Positions 49,130 through 57,776 of a DNA stretch of 64,000 nt are shown here, one piece after another. Source of the stretch: Nocardioides soli (GTDB taxonomy: Bacteria; Actinomycetota; Actinomycetes; Propionibacteriales; Nocardioidaceae); the NCBI RefSeq assembly GCF_014191495.1, contig NZ_JACHWR010000001.1, positions 1,550,001 through 1,614,000 on the forward strand. The letters run 5' to 3'. Both the position numbers and the translations under genes were made by a program. The notes beneath the pieces are model-generated. The model did no database searches, was not told the origin of the DNA, and saw nothing but the letters and a program-made list of their open reading frames with translations. Position 1 is the stretch's first letter, and the number at the start of each line of letters is the position of its first letter.

Positions 49130-50536
49130 ATGGATGAGCCTCGGGTCGAGGACGCCGACGACGAGCGGGTCGACCTCGTGGTGGCCGGCGCGGGAGGCGG
49201 CCTGGTCGCCGCGCTGCGGGCGGCCGAGCTGGGGCTCTCGGTCCTGGTCGTGGACCGGAGCGAGCACTTCGCGCTCGGCAACAACACGTCGATGTCGACG
49301 GCGATGATCCCCGGCGCCGGCAGCCGCTGGCAGCGGGCGGCCGGCGTCGCGGACGACGCCGGCCGGTTCCTGGACGACGTCCGCCGCAAGACCGGCGGCT
49401 CCGCCGACCCGAGGGTCGCCGCGACGCTGGCCGGGGTGAGCGCGCGGCTGGTGGAGTGGCTGGCCGACCACGCGGGCCTGGACCTGGACCTGGTCACCGA
49501 CTTCGACTACCCCGGCCACTCGGTGTGGCGCTGCCACACGGTCCCCGACCGCAGCGGGCGCACGATGCTGGCCGCGCTCCTCGCCGCGGTCCGACGCCGC
49601 CCGGAGATCGACCTGATGGCGCCCGCCGAGCTCGTGGACGTCGAGCACGACGGGCGGCTGCGCGGCGTGACGCTGCGCACCCCCCACGGCACGGAGTCCG
49701 TGCCCGCCCGGGCGCTGCTGCTGGCCACGAACGGCTTCGCCGGCGACCCGGACCTGGTGCGCCGGCACCTGCCGGAGATGGCCGGCGCGCTCTACCACGG
49801 CAGCGAGGGGTCCACGGGCGACGCCCTGCGGCTGGGCGGCGCGCTCGGGGCGGCGGTGGCGCAGCTCGACGCCTACCAGGGCCATGCCGCCGTCGCGATG
49901 CCCGGCGCGACGCTCGCCGGCTGGGCCACGGTGATGCACGGCGGCTTCCTCGTCGACCGGGCGGGCGCCAGGTTCGGCGACGAGACGACGGGCTACTCCG
50001 AGTACGCCAGCGTGGTGCTGGACCGGGCCGGCGGCGAGGCCTGGATCGTCGTGGATCGGCGGATCCACGAGGCCTGCCTGGCATTCCGCGACTACCAGGA
50101 GACCGTCGCGACCGGCGCGGTCCGGTGGGGCGACTCTCCCGCCGAGCTCGCCGAGCGGACCGGGATCGACCCGCAGGGGCTGGCCGCCACGGTCGCCGAG
50201 ACCGGCCTGGTCGCGCGCGGCGAGCGCCCCGACCGCTTCGGCCGCACCCACTGGGAGGCGCCACTCGCCGGCGCGCTGGCCGCGATCTCGGTCCGGCCCG
50301 CCCTCTTCCACACCCAGGGCGGCCTCTCGATCGACGAGCATGCGCGGGTGCTGCGGCCCGACGGCGGCCCGGTGGCCGGCGTGTACGCCGCCGGCGGAGC
50401 GGCGGTCGGCATGTCCGGCGCCGGGGCCGGGGGCTACCTCGCCGGCAACGGGCTGCTCGCCGCCCTGGGCCTCTCGCTGCTGGCCGCAGAGCATGCCGCC
50501 GGCACGGCCGGCGAGGGCGGCGCCGACCCGGACTGA
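49130..50536 (+). CDS. FAD-dependent oxidoreductase (fumarate reductase/tricarballylate dehydrogenase-like flavoprotein)
   Basis: A 468-aa flavoprotein with an N-terminal dinucleotide fold (DLVVAGAGGGLVAALRAAELG, about 15-35). The fumarate reductase/KstD-type features LLLATNGFAGDPDLVRRHLPEM, HGSEGSTGDALRLGGALGA and a C-terminal FAD segment (GVYAAGGAAVGMSGAGAGGYLAGNGLLAAL) are present. The GLSIDEHARVL region precedes the last motif. The ATG at 49130 was preferred to upstream starts, which would overlap the divergent CitE gene. It may reduce or oxidise an unsaturated polycarboxylate in the same pathway as the CitE-like lyase. Substrate unassigned. Confidence 0.88.
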   Translation: MDEPRVEDADDERVDLVVAGAGGGLVAALRAAELGLSVLVVDRSEHFALGNNTSMSTAMIPGAGSRWQRAAGVADDAGRFLDDVRRKTGGSADPRVAATLAGVSARLVEWLADHAGLDLDLVTDFDYPGHSVWRCHTVPDRSGRTMLAALLAAVRRRPEIDLMAPAELVDVEHDGRLRGVTLRTPHGTESVPARALLLATNGFAGDPDLVRRHLPEMAGALYHGSEGSTGDALRLGGALGAAVAQLDAYQGHAAVAMPGATLAGWATVMHGGFLVDRAGARFGDETTGYSEYASVVLDRAGGEAWIVVDRRIHEACLAFRDYQETVATGAVRWGDSPAELAERTGIDPQGLAATVAETGLVARGERPDRFGRTHWEAPLAGALAAISVRPALFHTQGGLSIDEHARVLRPDGGPVAGVYAAGGAAVGMSGAGAGGYLAGNGLLAALGLSLLAAEHAAGTAGEGGADPD

Positions 50537-50546
50537 GGGGCGCCGG

Positions 50547-51014
50547 TCAGGGCTGGGCGGTCGCCCACGAGGAAATCGGCTGCGCCGCCTCGGGCACGTC
50601 GCCCTGCCGGGCGTACCCGCCGGCGGCGGCGGTCCAGGCCGCGTGCAGCCGCAAGGACTCCTCGGAGAAGGGCCAGCCGGCGACGGCCGCCTCGGCGGAC
50701 GAGACCGCGAACACCATCGCCGCGACGCCGACGGCCTTGGCGAGCGCCTGGCACATCACGCAGGGCTCACCGCTGGCGTAGACCACGGCATCGTCGAGTC
50801 GCAGCGTGCCGCGCTCCCGGCATGCCGCGCGGATCGCCTCGGCCTCGGCGTGTGCGACCGGGTCACCGCTCGACGTCGTGGTGTTCACGCCCTCGGCGAG
50901 GACCTGGCCGTCGAGCACGACCAGCGCGCCGAAGGGCCGGCCGCCGCCGCGTACGTTCGCCGCGGCGAGCTCGACCGCGCGGCGCAGGAGGAGGTGCTCG
51001 GTGTCGGTGTTCAC
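50547..51014 (-). CDS. Nucleoside/guanine deaminase-like protein (CDA fold)
   Basis: A 155-aa zinc-dependent deaminase: His/Glu of VAHAEAEAIRAA and the cysteine pair in YASGEPCVMCQALAKAV complete the HAE...PCxxC site. The length and the FGALVVLDGQVLAEGVN phrase fit the tRNA-specific adenosine/guanine deaminase type. I chose the GTG at 51014 (VNTDTEHLLL); the upstream in-frame ATG lies inside the neighbouring 165-bp element and would add residues coded by that repeat. It faces the flavoprotein gene, with 10 bp between the stops. It probably deaminates a small amino-heterocycle; the substrate is unknown. Confidence 0.85.
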   Translation of the reverse strand: MNTDTEHLLLRRAVELAAANVRGGGRPFGALVVLDGQVLAEGVNTTTSSGDPVAHAEAEAIRAACRERGTLRLDDAVVYASGEPCVMCQALAKAVGVAAMVFAVSSAEAAVAGWPFSEESLRLHAAWTAAAGGYARQGDVPEAAQPISSWATAQP

Positions 51015-51025
51015 GGGGCCGCAGC

Positions 51026-51190
51026 CTAGATGACTAACTCCAAGGGATCGTGCAAGCGAGCGGCGCTCAGCGCCGCGCCGGCAAGGCGCCGATGCGTCGG
51101 CAGACTGGACGTCTTTCAAGCGTCGGCAACGCCGCCGGAGCGGATGATGAGCGTCGCGCAGCGTGCGAGGCCTTGGAATTAGTCATCTAG
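51026..51190. mobile_element. 165-bp MITE-like element, copy 2
   Basis: Ends: CTAGATGACTAACTCCAAGG on the left and CTAGATGACTAATTCCAAGG read inward from the right (19 of 20 identical). Same length and orientation as the copy at 48017-48181. The interior is alignable without gaps but carries numerous substitutions, while AGAC-N5-GTCT and GCGGCGCTCAGCGCCGC are kept. It lies 11 bp upstream of the deaminase start, so it could influence that promoter. An IS5-family element begins 47 bp to its right. Confidence 0.88.
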
Positions 51191-51237
51191 TGGTCGTCGC
51201 TGGAAGTTCCTCGGGGGTGGCCGGTGATGGCCGCTAG

Positions 51238-52207
51238 GGCGTGTCTGCTAATTCGGGGCGGTTGGGTGGGTGATTGTTGACCCATGTCGCGTGTCGAGGT
51301 GTTGAGCGATGCTCAGTGGTCCCGTATCGAGCCGATGATGCCCTCCTCCGAGGGTCGTCGTGGTCGACCGTGGCGCGATCACCGGCAGGTGGTCGAAGGG
51401 ATCATCTACCGCTACCGGACCGGGGTCGCGTGGCGTGACTTGCCGGGCTCGTTCGGGCCGTGGCAGACGGTGTGGGAGCGGCATCAGGCGTTCTCCCGGG
51501 ACGGCACCTGGGACCGGATCCATGCCCAGCTGATCGCCGAGGCGGACGCGGCGGGCGAGGTCGACTGGACCGTGTCGGTGGACGCCACGATCAACCGGGC
51601 CCACCAGCACGCCACCACGCTGTCGCGCGAGGAGCGGCCTGCCGGCCTCACAGGGGGCTGAGTCGAACTACAAGAACTCCGCCGCGGCCCCGGCTCACGA
51701 GCCTCCCGATCATGCGATCGGCCGTTCCCGGGGCGGGTTGTCGACCAAGGTCCACCAGCTCGTCGACGGCCGCAAGCGACCGCTGGTGATCGGTCTGACC
51801 GCGGGCCAGGCCGGCGATGCCCCGATGCTCAAGTTCTTGCTGGCCGACCTCGCGGTCAAACGAATCGGACCCGGCCGGCCGCGCACCCGACCCGACCGTC
51901 TGCTCGGAGACAAGGCCTACTCCTCGCGCGCCAACCGCGCCCTGCTGCGCAGCAAGCGGGTCCGAACAGTCATCCCGCAGCGAGACGACGAGATCGGCAA
52001 CCGCATCCGTCGTGGCTCAGCAGGAGGACGACCACCCTCGTTCGACCCCGTCATCTACAAACGGCGCAACGTGGTCGAGCGGTCCTTCAACGACCACAAG
52101 CAATGGCGCGGGATCGCGACCCGCTACGACAAGCACGCCACGACCTACCGCGGCGGCGTCGTCCTCAGCGCCATCCTCATCTGGCTTCGCGAATAACCAG
52201 ACACTCC
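51238..52207 (+). mobile_element. IS5-family (IS427-type) insertion sequence, about 970 bp, with CTAG target repeats
   Basis: The terminal inverted repeats are GGCGTGTCTGCTAATTCG (left) and GGAGTGTCTGGTTATTCG (right, read inward), 15 of 18 identical. Both ends abut CTAG (51234-51237 and 52208-52211), a target repeat expected for IS5-type elements. It contains one transposase gene split over two frames. It marks the right edge of the catabolic region. Confidence 0.88.
51284..52196 (+). CDS. IS5-family transposase, two frames joined by a frameshift
   Basis: The first frame (51284-51661, 125 aa) starts at ATG (MSRVEVLSDAQWSRIEPMMP), holds the N-terminal domain and the first catalytic Asp (VSVDATINRAHQH), and stops at TGA 51659-51661. 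The second frame is open across 51651-52196 and continues ESNYKNSAAAPAHEPPDHAI, then GRSRGGLSTKVHQ, Asp in LLGDKAYSSRANR and Glu in VVERSFNDHKQWRGIATRYDK. A +1 (or -2) shift near the GGGGG run at 51653-51657 joins them. Programmed frameshifting is known in this family; a simple frameshift mutation is the alternative. All three DDE residues are present. Confidence 0.85.
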
Positions 52208-53929
<1,722 letters not shown>

Positions 53930-53963
53930 TCACCGGCCGGTCGACTCCGACCAGCCGGGCCGA

Positions 53964-54020
53964 GCACCGGGGGTCCCCAGGGGTGCCGCCTTCCGCGGCG
54001 CATTCCTCGACCCCCGGTGC
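53964..54020. other. Long hairpin: perfect 12-bp inverted repeat with a nested GCCGC/GCGGC stem
   Basis: GCACCGGGGGTC (53964-53975) pairs perfectly with GACCCCCGGTGC (54009-54020), and GCCGC-N5-GCGGC is nested inside. No T-run follows on the plus strand. It may end gdhA transcription or act in the leader of the following small ORF. A TATGGT hexamer immediately downstream (54021-54026) lies 7 bp before the ATG at 54033. Confidence 0.65.
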
Positions 54021-54032
54021 TATGGTCCGAAC

Positions 54033-54188
54033 ATGGCACCCATCCGCAAGGCGCACACGACGACGGCCGGTCCGTCGCACGTGCCCTCCGGTGCCGCCCT
54101 GCTCGCTCTCGAGCTGAGTGAGATCGCCCGCGGCATGCGCGGTCTCGACATCCTCCGCCGGAGCGTCGATCGCGCTCCGCCCGCCTGA
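54033..54188 (+). CDS. Small hypothetical protein (51 aa)
   Basis: An ATG-initiated 51-codon frame coding MAPIRKAHTTTAGPSHVPSG, then AALLALELSEIARGMRGLDI and a basic tail. Support: a TATGGT -10-like hexamer 7 bp upstream, consistent with a leaderless message, and an intrinsic-terminator-like hairpin just after it. The central AALLALELSEIARGMRGL part could form an amphipathic helix. No family is recognised. A short non-coding transcript between the two hairpins is an alternative. Confidence 0.4.
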   Translation: MAPIRKAHTTTAGPSHVPSGAALLALELSEIARGMRGLDILRRSVDRAPPA

Positions 54189-54213
54189 CCTGTCGCTCAT
54201 CCCACCCCCGGCA

Positions 54214-54247
54214 CGCGGACTCGTCCCGACGAGTTCGCGGCTTTTGC
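54214..54247 (+). terminator. Probable intrinsic terminator or attenuator before the zinc-finger genes
   Basis: CGCGGACTCGTC (54214-54225) and GACGAGTTCGCG (54228-54239) form a 12-bp stem with one G-T pair and a two-base CC loop (probably opened to four bases). GCTTTTGCTT follows. The T-run is short. It separates the 51-aa ORF from the first DksA/TraR-like gene, so it might also act as an attenuator. Confidence 0.6.
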
Positions 54248-54272
54248 TTATCCGGACGACAGGACAGGACCA

Positions 54273-54590
54273 ATGCGTGCTTCCACTCGGCTCGCCGCAC
54301 ACCCGAACGACCAGCTCAGCCAGCAGAGCATCGAGCACCTCACCGCCCTCCTCACCGAGGCGGCGCGGGCCCGTCGGGCCCAGCTGAAGGACCTCCCCCA
54401 GGACTCCAGCCCGGTCGCCACGATGCACCGGACCAGCGTCACGCGGATCCTCGACTCGATCATCGCCGCCCAGGAACGGCTCGAGGCCGGCACCTACGGC
54501 CTCTGCTCCCGCTGTGAGCAGTACATCGACGACCGGTCGCTGGAGCTGCGGCCGTGGACGACGATCTGCGACCGCTGCATCCGCCGCTGA
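54273..54590 (+). CDS. DksA/TraR C4 zinc-finger protein (paralogue 1)
   Basis: A 105-aa protein. A helical N-terminal part (about 15-72) leads to a four-cysteine zinc finger: C78-x2-C81 and C99-x2-C102 (YGLCSRCEQYI...TICDRC), the DksA/TraR signature. DksA-type proteins bind the secondary channel of RNA polymerase. The N-terminal coiled-coil is short and the acidic tip is not obvious, so RNA polymerase binding should be regarded as tentative. First of three tandem paralogues. Confidence 0.83.
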   Translation: MRASTRLAAHPNDQLSQQSIEHLTALLTEAARARRAQLKDLPQDSSPVATMHRTSVTRILDSIIAAQERLEAGTYGLCSRCEQYIDDRSLELRPWTTICDRCIRR

Positions 54591-54655
54591 GCCCGGCTCG
54601 ACGGCACCATCCACACCACCCCACCGGGATCGACGTTCGACCCCTGGAGGCCTTC

Positions 54656-55081
54656 ATGACCCAGCAACTCGCCGCCCCCGCTCCCGCCGGGCGGTTCGCC
54701 GCACGGACCACTCGTACCGCCGACGCCACGCGTGAGCAGGCGGCCGCCTTCGCGGTGCTCCAGCCACCGAGGGGCTCCTCGCTGACCCGCTTCGACGACA
54801 CCGTCGCCCTGCCGACCGACACCCCGCGACGACTGGAGGAGATCCTCCGCGCGCTCGGCCGCGCGTTGCGCCGGATGCCTCCGCTGGCCGAGCTCAGCCA
54901 CCGCTCGCTGGCCCGCCAGGCCCAGCTGCAGCGCGTTGCACGCGAGGCCGCGCAGGCCCGCGCGCGTCTGGCGGCGGGCACCTACGGCACCTGCACCGAC
55001 TGCTCCGGACCGATCTCGCTCTCGGCCCTGCGCGAGAAGCCCTGGACGCCACGGTGCGTCTACTGCGCGCTCGACATCTAG
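54656..55081 (+). CDS. DksA/TraR C4 zinc-finger protein (paralogue 2)
   Basis: A 141-aa protein with a longer Ala/Arg-rich N-terminus. The C4 finger is C113-x2-C116 and C134-x2-C137 (YGTCTDCSGPI...PRCVYC). The ATG at 54656 (MTQQLAAPAPAG) has CTGGAGG 8 bp upstream; the upstream in-frame ATG at 54554 would overlap the end of the previous gene and adds Pro/His-rich residues. The finger and the preceding RLAAGTYG match the other two copies (RLEAGTYG, RIADGTFG), showing tandem duplication. Confidence 0.8.
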   Translation: MTQQLAAPAPAGRFAARTTRTADATREQAAAFAVLQPPRGSSLTRFDDTVALPTDTPRRLEEILRALGRALRRMPPLAELSHRSLARQAQLQRVAREAAQARARLAAGTYGTCTDCSGPISLSALREKPWTPRCVYCALDI

Positions 55082-55102
55082 CCACCTCATCAGGAGGACC
55101 AC

Positions 55103-55417
55103 GTGAACACGCCCACTCCCACCGCCACCACGGACTCGCTCACCACCGCGACCCTGGCCCAGCTCGGCCAGGCCCTCGGCGAGGCCGCCGCCAACCGGCT
55201 CGACCAGATCGAGCGGCTCCCCCTCGCGGAGGACGACCAGGTCGCCGCCGTCCAGCGCTCCGCGCTCCGACAGACGCTGGGCGAGATCACCGCCGCCCAG
55301 CAGCGGATCGCTGACGGCACCTTCGGACGCTGTACGTCGTGCGGTGAGCCGATCTCACTGGAGCGCCTCGAGTTCCGGCCGTGGTCGGCCACCTGCGTCG
55401 CCTGCGCCGGTCGCTGA
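55103..55417 (+). CDS. DksA/TraR C4 zinc-finger protein (paralogue 3)
   Basis: A 104-aa protein starting with GTG after a strong AGGAGG. The helical region AEDDQVAAVQRSALRQTLGEITAAQQRIADGTFG precedes the finger C77-x2-C80 and C98-x2-C101 (GRCTSCGEPI...ATCVAC). It is closest in layout to paralogue 1. It lies 21 bp downstream of paralogue 2, probably in the same transcript. Its 3' end overlaps the convergent MarR gene by 63 bp. Confidence 0.82.
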   Translation: MNTPTPTATTDSLTTATLAQLGQALGEAAANRLDQIERLPLAEDDQVAAVQRSALRQTLGEITAAQQRIADGTFGRCTSCGEPISLERLEFRPWSATCVACAGR

Positions 55418-55897
55418 GCGGCCGAGTGACGGCCACTCGTCCTGGCCGGTCTCCTGCGCCGCCTCGTTGAACCCACGGAGCGCGGCGACCACGACGGCGG
55501 TGTCCTCCGGAGACATCCGGTCGACGACGCGGCGGACGTCGGCGCGCCGCCGCTCGGTGACCGCGTCCAGCAGCTGACGCCCGGGGCCGGAGACCTCGAC
55601 GCGCACCACCCGACCGTCGTCGGGCGAGCGCCGCCGCGACAGCAGGCCGAGACGCTGCAGGCGGTCGCAGTGCCGGCTCGCGTTGGACGGGTTCACCCCC
55701 AGGCGTTCGGCGATCTCGCCGACGCTCTGGGGACCGTGCGCCGCCAGGAGCACCAGCAGGCGGTGCTGGGCGACGGTGACATCGGTGGGCGCGGCCCCGA
55801 TCGAGTGCACGGCGATGCCGACCAGCGCCCGACTGGCTGTCAGGAGCTCCTCGACGAGCTCCTCGACCGGCTCGCCGGCCGCCGTTCCGTCCCGCAC
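55355..55897 (-). CDS. MarR-family transcriptional regulator
   Basis: A 180-aa MarR protein. The winged HTH is at about 46-110: TVAQHRLLVLLAAHGPQSVGEIAERLGVNPSNASRHCDRLQRLGLLSRRRSPDDGRVVRVEV. I chose the GTG at 55897 (VRDGTAAGEP), which has GGCGGTGGG upstream, over the ATG at 55963. The latter lies on the far side of an AATATGT -10-like sequence (minus strand, 55943-55949). It is divergent from the GH15 operon, which is the likely target. Its 3' end overlaps the third zinc-finger gene by 63 bp. The ligand is unknown. Confidence 0.82.
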   Translation of the reverse strand: MRDGTAAGEPVEELVEELLTASRALVGIAVHSIGAAPTDVTVAQHRLLVLLAAHGPQSVGEIAERLGVNPSNASRHCDRLQRLGLLSRRRSPDDGRVVRVEVSGPGRQLLDAVTERRRADVRRVVDRMSPEDTAVVVAALRGFNEAAQETGQDEWPSLGRSATGAGDAGGRPRPELEALQ

Positions 55898-55952
55898 CCC
55901 ACCGCCCTCGTCCCGTGGCCCACCGAAACCTCGTCGCGTCAGGACATATTTG

Positions 55953-55978
55953 CGCTGGCGCATGGATACCGGCCAGCG
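55953..55978. promoter_or_regulatory. Inverted repeat CGCTGGC-N12-GCCAGCG between the MarR and GH15 genes
   Basis: A perfect 7-bp inverted repeat at 55953-55959 and 55972-55978 lies in the 124-bp divergent gap, next to an AT-rich patch (55943-55951) in otherwise GC-rich DNA. It is placed to act as an operator for both genes, probably bound by the MarR protein. Not experimentally supported. Confidence 0.5.
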
Positions 55979-56021
55979 TACCGCCACCGCGCGTGGAGAC
56001 GCCTCGACCGGAGAGGGAGCC

Positions 56022-57776
56022 GTGAGCCGCTGGACGCCACCGGAGACCTTGCGGCAGTACGCGCTGCTCGCCGACGGCGAACGCGGCGCGCTGGTCGGGC
56101 CGCGCGGCGACGTCGCGTTCATGTGCGCCCCGGCCTGGGCCGACGGCGCGGTGTTCGCCTCCCTCCTCGGCGGCCTGGGGTCCTACGCCGTCACCCCGGC
56201 CGATCCCCGGTACGTCTGGGGCGGTCACTACGAGCCGGACACGCTGATCTGGCGCGCCCGCTGGGTGACCACGGGCTCCGTCGTCGAGTCGCGCGAGGCC
56301 CTGGCCTTCCCCGGCGAGCGCGACCGGGTCGTCCTGCTGCGCCGGGTCGAGGCCGGCCGGGAGGACGCACGGGTGCGGGTGCTGCTGGAGTGCCGAGCGG
56401 CCTTCGGCGACTCTCCGATGGCCGTGGCTCGCCGGGCGGGCGGCTGCTGGGAGGGCCGCACCGGCGGACTCGCCTTCCGCTGGTCCGGGGCCACCGACGG
56501 CGCCCGGGTCGACGACGGGCGGCTCGCCCTCGACCTGGTCGTGCCGGCCGGGCAGTCCCGGGACCTCGTCCTCGAGCTCGGCGCACGCCTTCCGGCGGAG
56601 CCGCCGGACCCGACGACCACCTGGCGGCGCACCGAGGAGGCGTGGCGGGATGCCGCTCCGGACCTGACCGGCTCGGCGGCCCCGGGGGACGCCCGGCACT
56701 CCTGGGCGGTGCTGCGCGGCCTGACCTCCCGACAGGGCGGCATGGTCGCGGCGGCGACCACGTCACTGCCCGAGCGCGCCGACCGGGGCCGCAACTACGA
56801 CTACCGCTACGCCTGGATCCGCGACCAGTGCTACGCCGGCCAGGCCGCGGCGGCCGTCGGCGCGCACGACCTGCTCGACGCCGGGGTCCGGTTCGTCGCG
56901 GACCGGCTGCTCGCGGACGGACCCGACCTGCGGCCGGCGTACACCGTGGCGGGCGGACCGGTGCCCGGCGAGCGGGAGCTCGACCTGCCCGGCTATCCCG
57001 GCGCGCCCGTGCGGGTCGGCAACCACGTCAACGACCAGTTCCAGCTGGACGTGTTCGGCGAGGCACTGCTGCTGCTCGCGGCCGCCGACCGGGCCGGTCG
57101 CCTCGATCGCGACGCGCGGGAGGCGATCACCGTGGCCGTGCAGGCGATCGAGAAGCGGCACGCCGAGTCCGATGCCGGCATCTGGGAGCTCGGCGAACGG
57201 CGCTGGGCCCATTCGCGGCTGATGTGCGCGGCGGGACTGCGCGCCGTGGGGCGCGCCGAGCCGGCCGACCGGCTGGTGTCGTCGGTCGACCGCGACTGCC
57301 GCCATCCGAGCGGGCGGTGGCAGCGCTCCCCCGACGACCCGCTGGTCGACACAGCCCTGCTGCTGCCGGGCATCCGAGGCGCGGTGCCCGGCGATGACCC
57401 ACGCCAGGTCGCGACGTTCCGGGCGGTCGTCGAGGACCTGGCCGACGACGGCTACGTCTACCGCTTCCGGCACGATCCGGACGCACCGCTCCACCAGGCC
57501 GAGGGGGCGTTCGTGCTCTCCGGCTTCCACCTCGCCCTCGCCAGCCTGCGGCTGGGCCGGGTCACCGACGCGGTGCGGTGGTTCGAGCGCAACCGCGGCG
57601 CGCTGGGCCCGCCCGGCCTCTTCGCCGAGGAGTACGACGTGGTGCAGCGCCAGCTGCGCGGCAACCTCCCCCAGGCGTTCGTGCACGCCGCGCTGCTGGA
57701 GACGGCCCAGGAGCTGGGCCAGGAGCTGGGCCGCGCCGGCGTCAGCACCGACGGGTTCGAGGCGAGCGACCGATGA
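56022..57776 (+). CDS. Glycoside hydrolase family 15 protein (glucoamylase/trehalase-like)
   Basis: A 584-aa protein. The N-terminal beta domain (about 1-220, trehalase-like type) includes LRQYALLADGERGALVGPRGDVAFMCAPAWADGAVFASLLG. The (alpha/alpha)6 catalytic barrel follows: ERADRGRNYDYRYAWIRDQCYAG, the acid-bearing SDAGIWELG, and near the end HQAEGAFVLSGFHLALASLRLG. The intact GIWE and EGAF sites suggest activity on alpha-glucosides or trehalose in the cytoplasm. I chose the GTG at 56022, which has GGAGAGGGAG upstream, over the ATG at 55962. It starts an operon; the stop overlaps the SDR start. Confidence 0.9.
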   Translation: MSRWTPPETLRQYALLADGERGALVGPRGDVAFMCAPAWADGAVFASLLGGLGSYAVTPADPRYVWGGHYEPDTLIWRARWVTTGSVVESREALAFPGERDRVVLLRRVEAGREDARVRVLLECRAAFGDSPMAVARRAGGCWEGRTGGLAFRWSGATDGARVDDGRLALDLVVPAGQSRDLVLELGARLPAEPPDPTTTWRRTEEAWRDAAPDLTGSAAPGDARHSWAVLRGLTSRQGGMVAAATTSLPERADRGRNYDYRYAWIRDQCYAGQAAAAVGAHDLLDAGVRFVADRLLADGPDLRPAYTVAGGPVPGERELDLPGYPGAPVRVGNHVNDQFQLDVFGEALLLLAAADRAGRLDRDAREAITVAVQAIEKRHAESDAGIWELGERRWAHSRLMCAAGLRAVGRAEPADRLVSSVDRDCRHPSGRWQRSPDDPLVDTALLLPGIRGAVPGDDPRQVATFRAVVEDLADDGYVYRFRHDPDAPLHQAEGAFVLSGFHLALASLRLGRVTDAVRWFERNRGALGPPGLFAEEYDVVQRQLRGNLPQAFVHAALLETAQELGQELGRAGVSTDGFEASDR

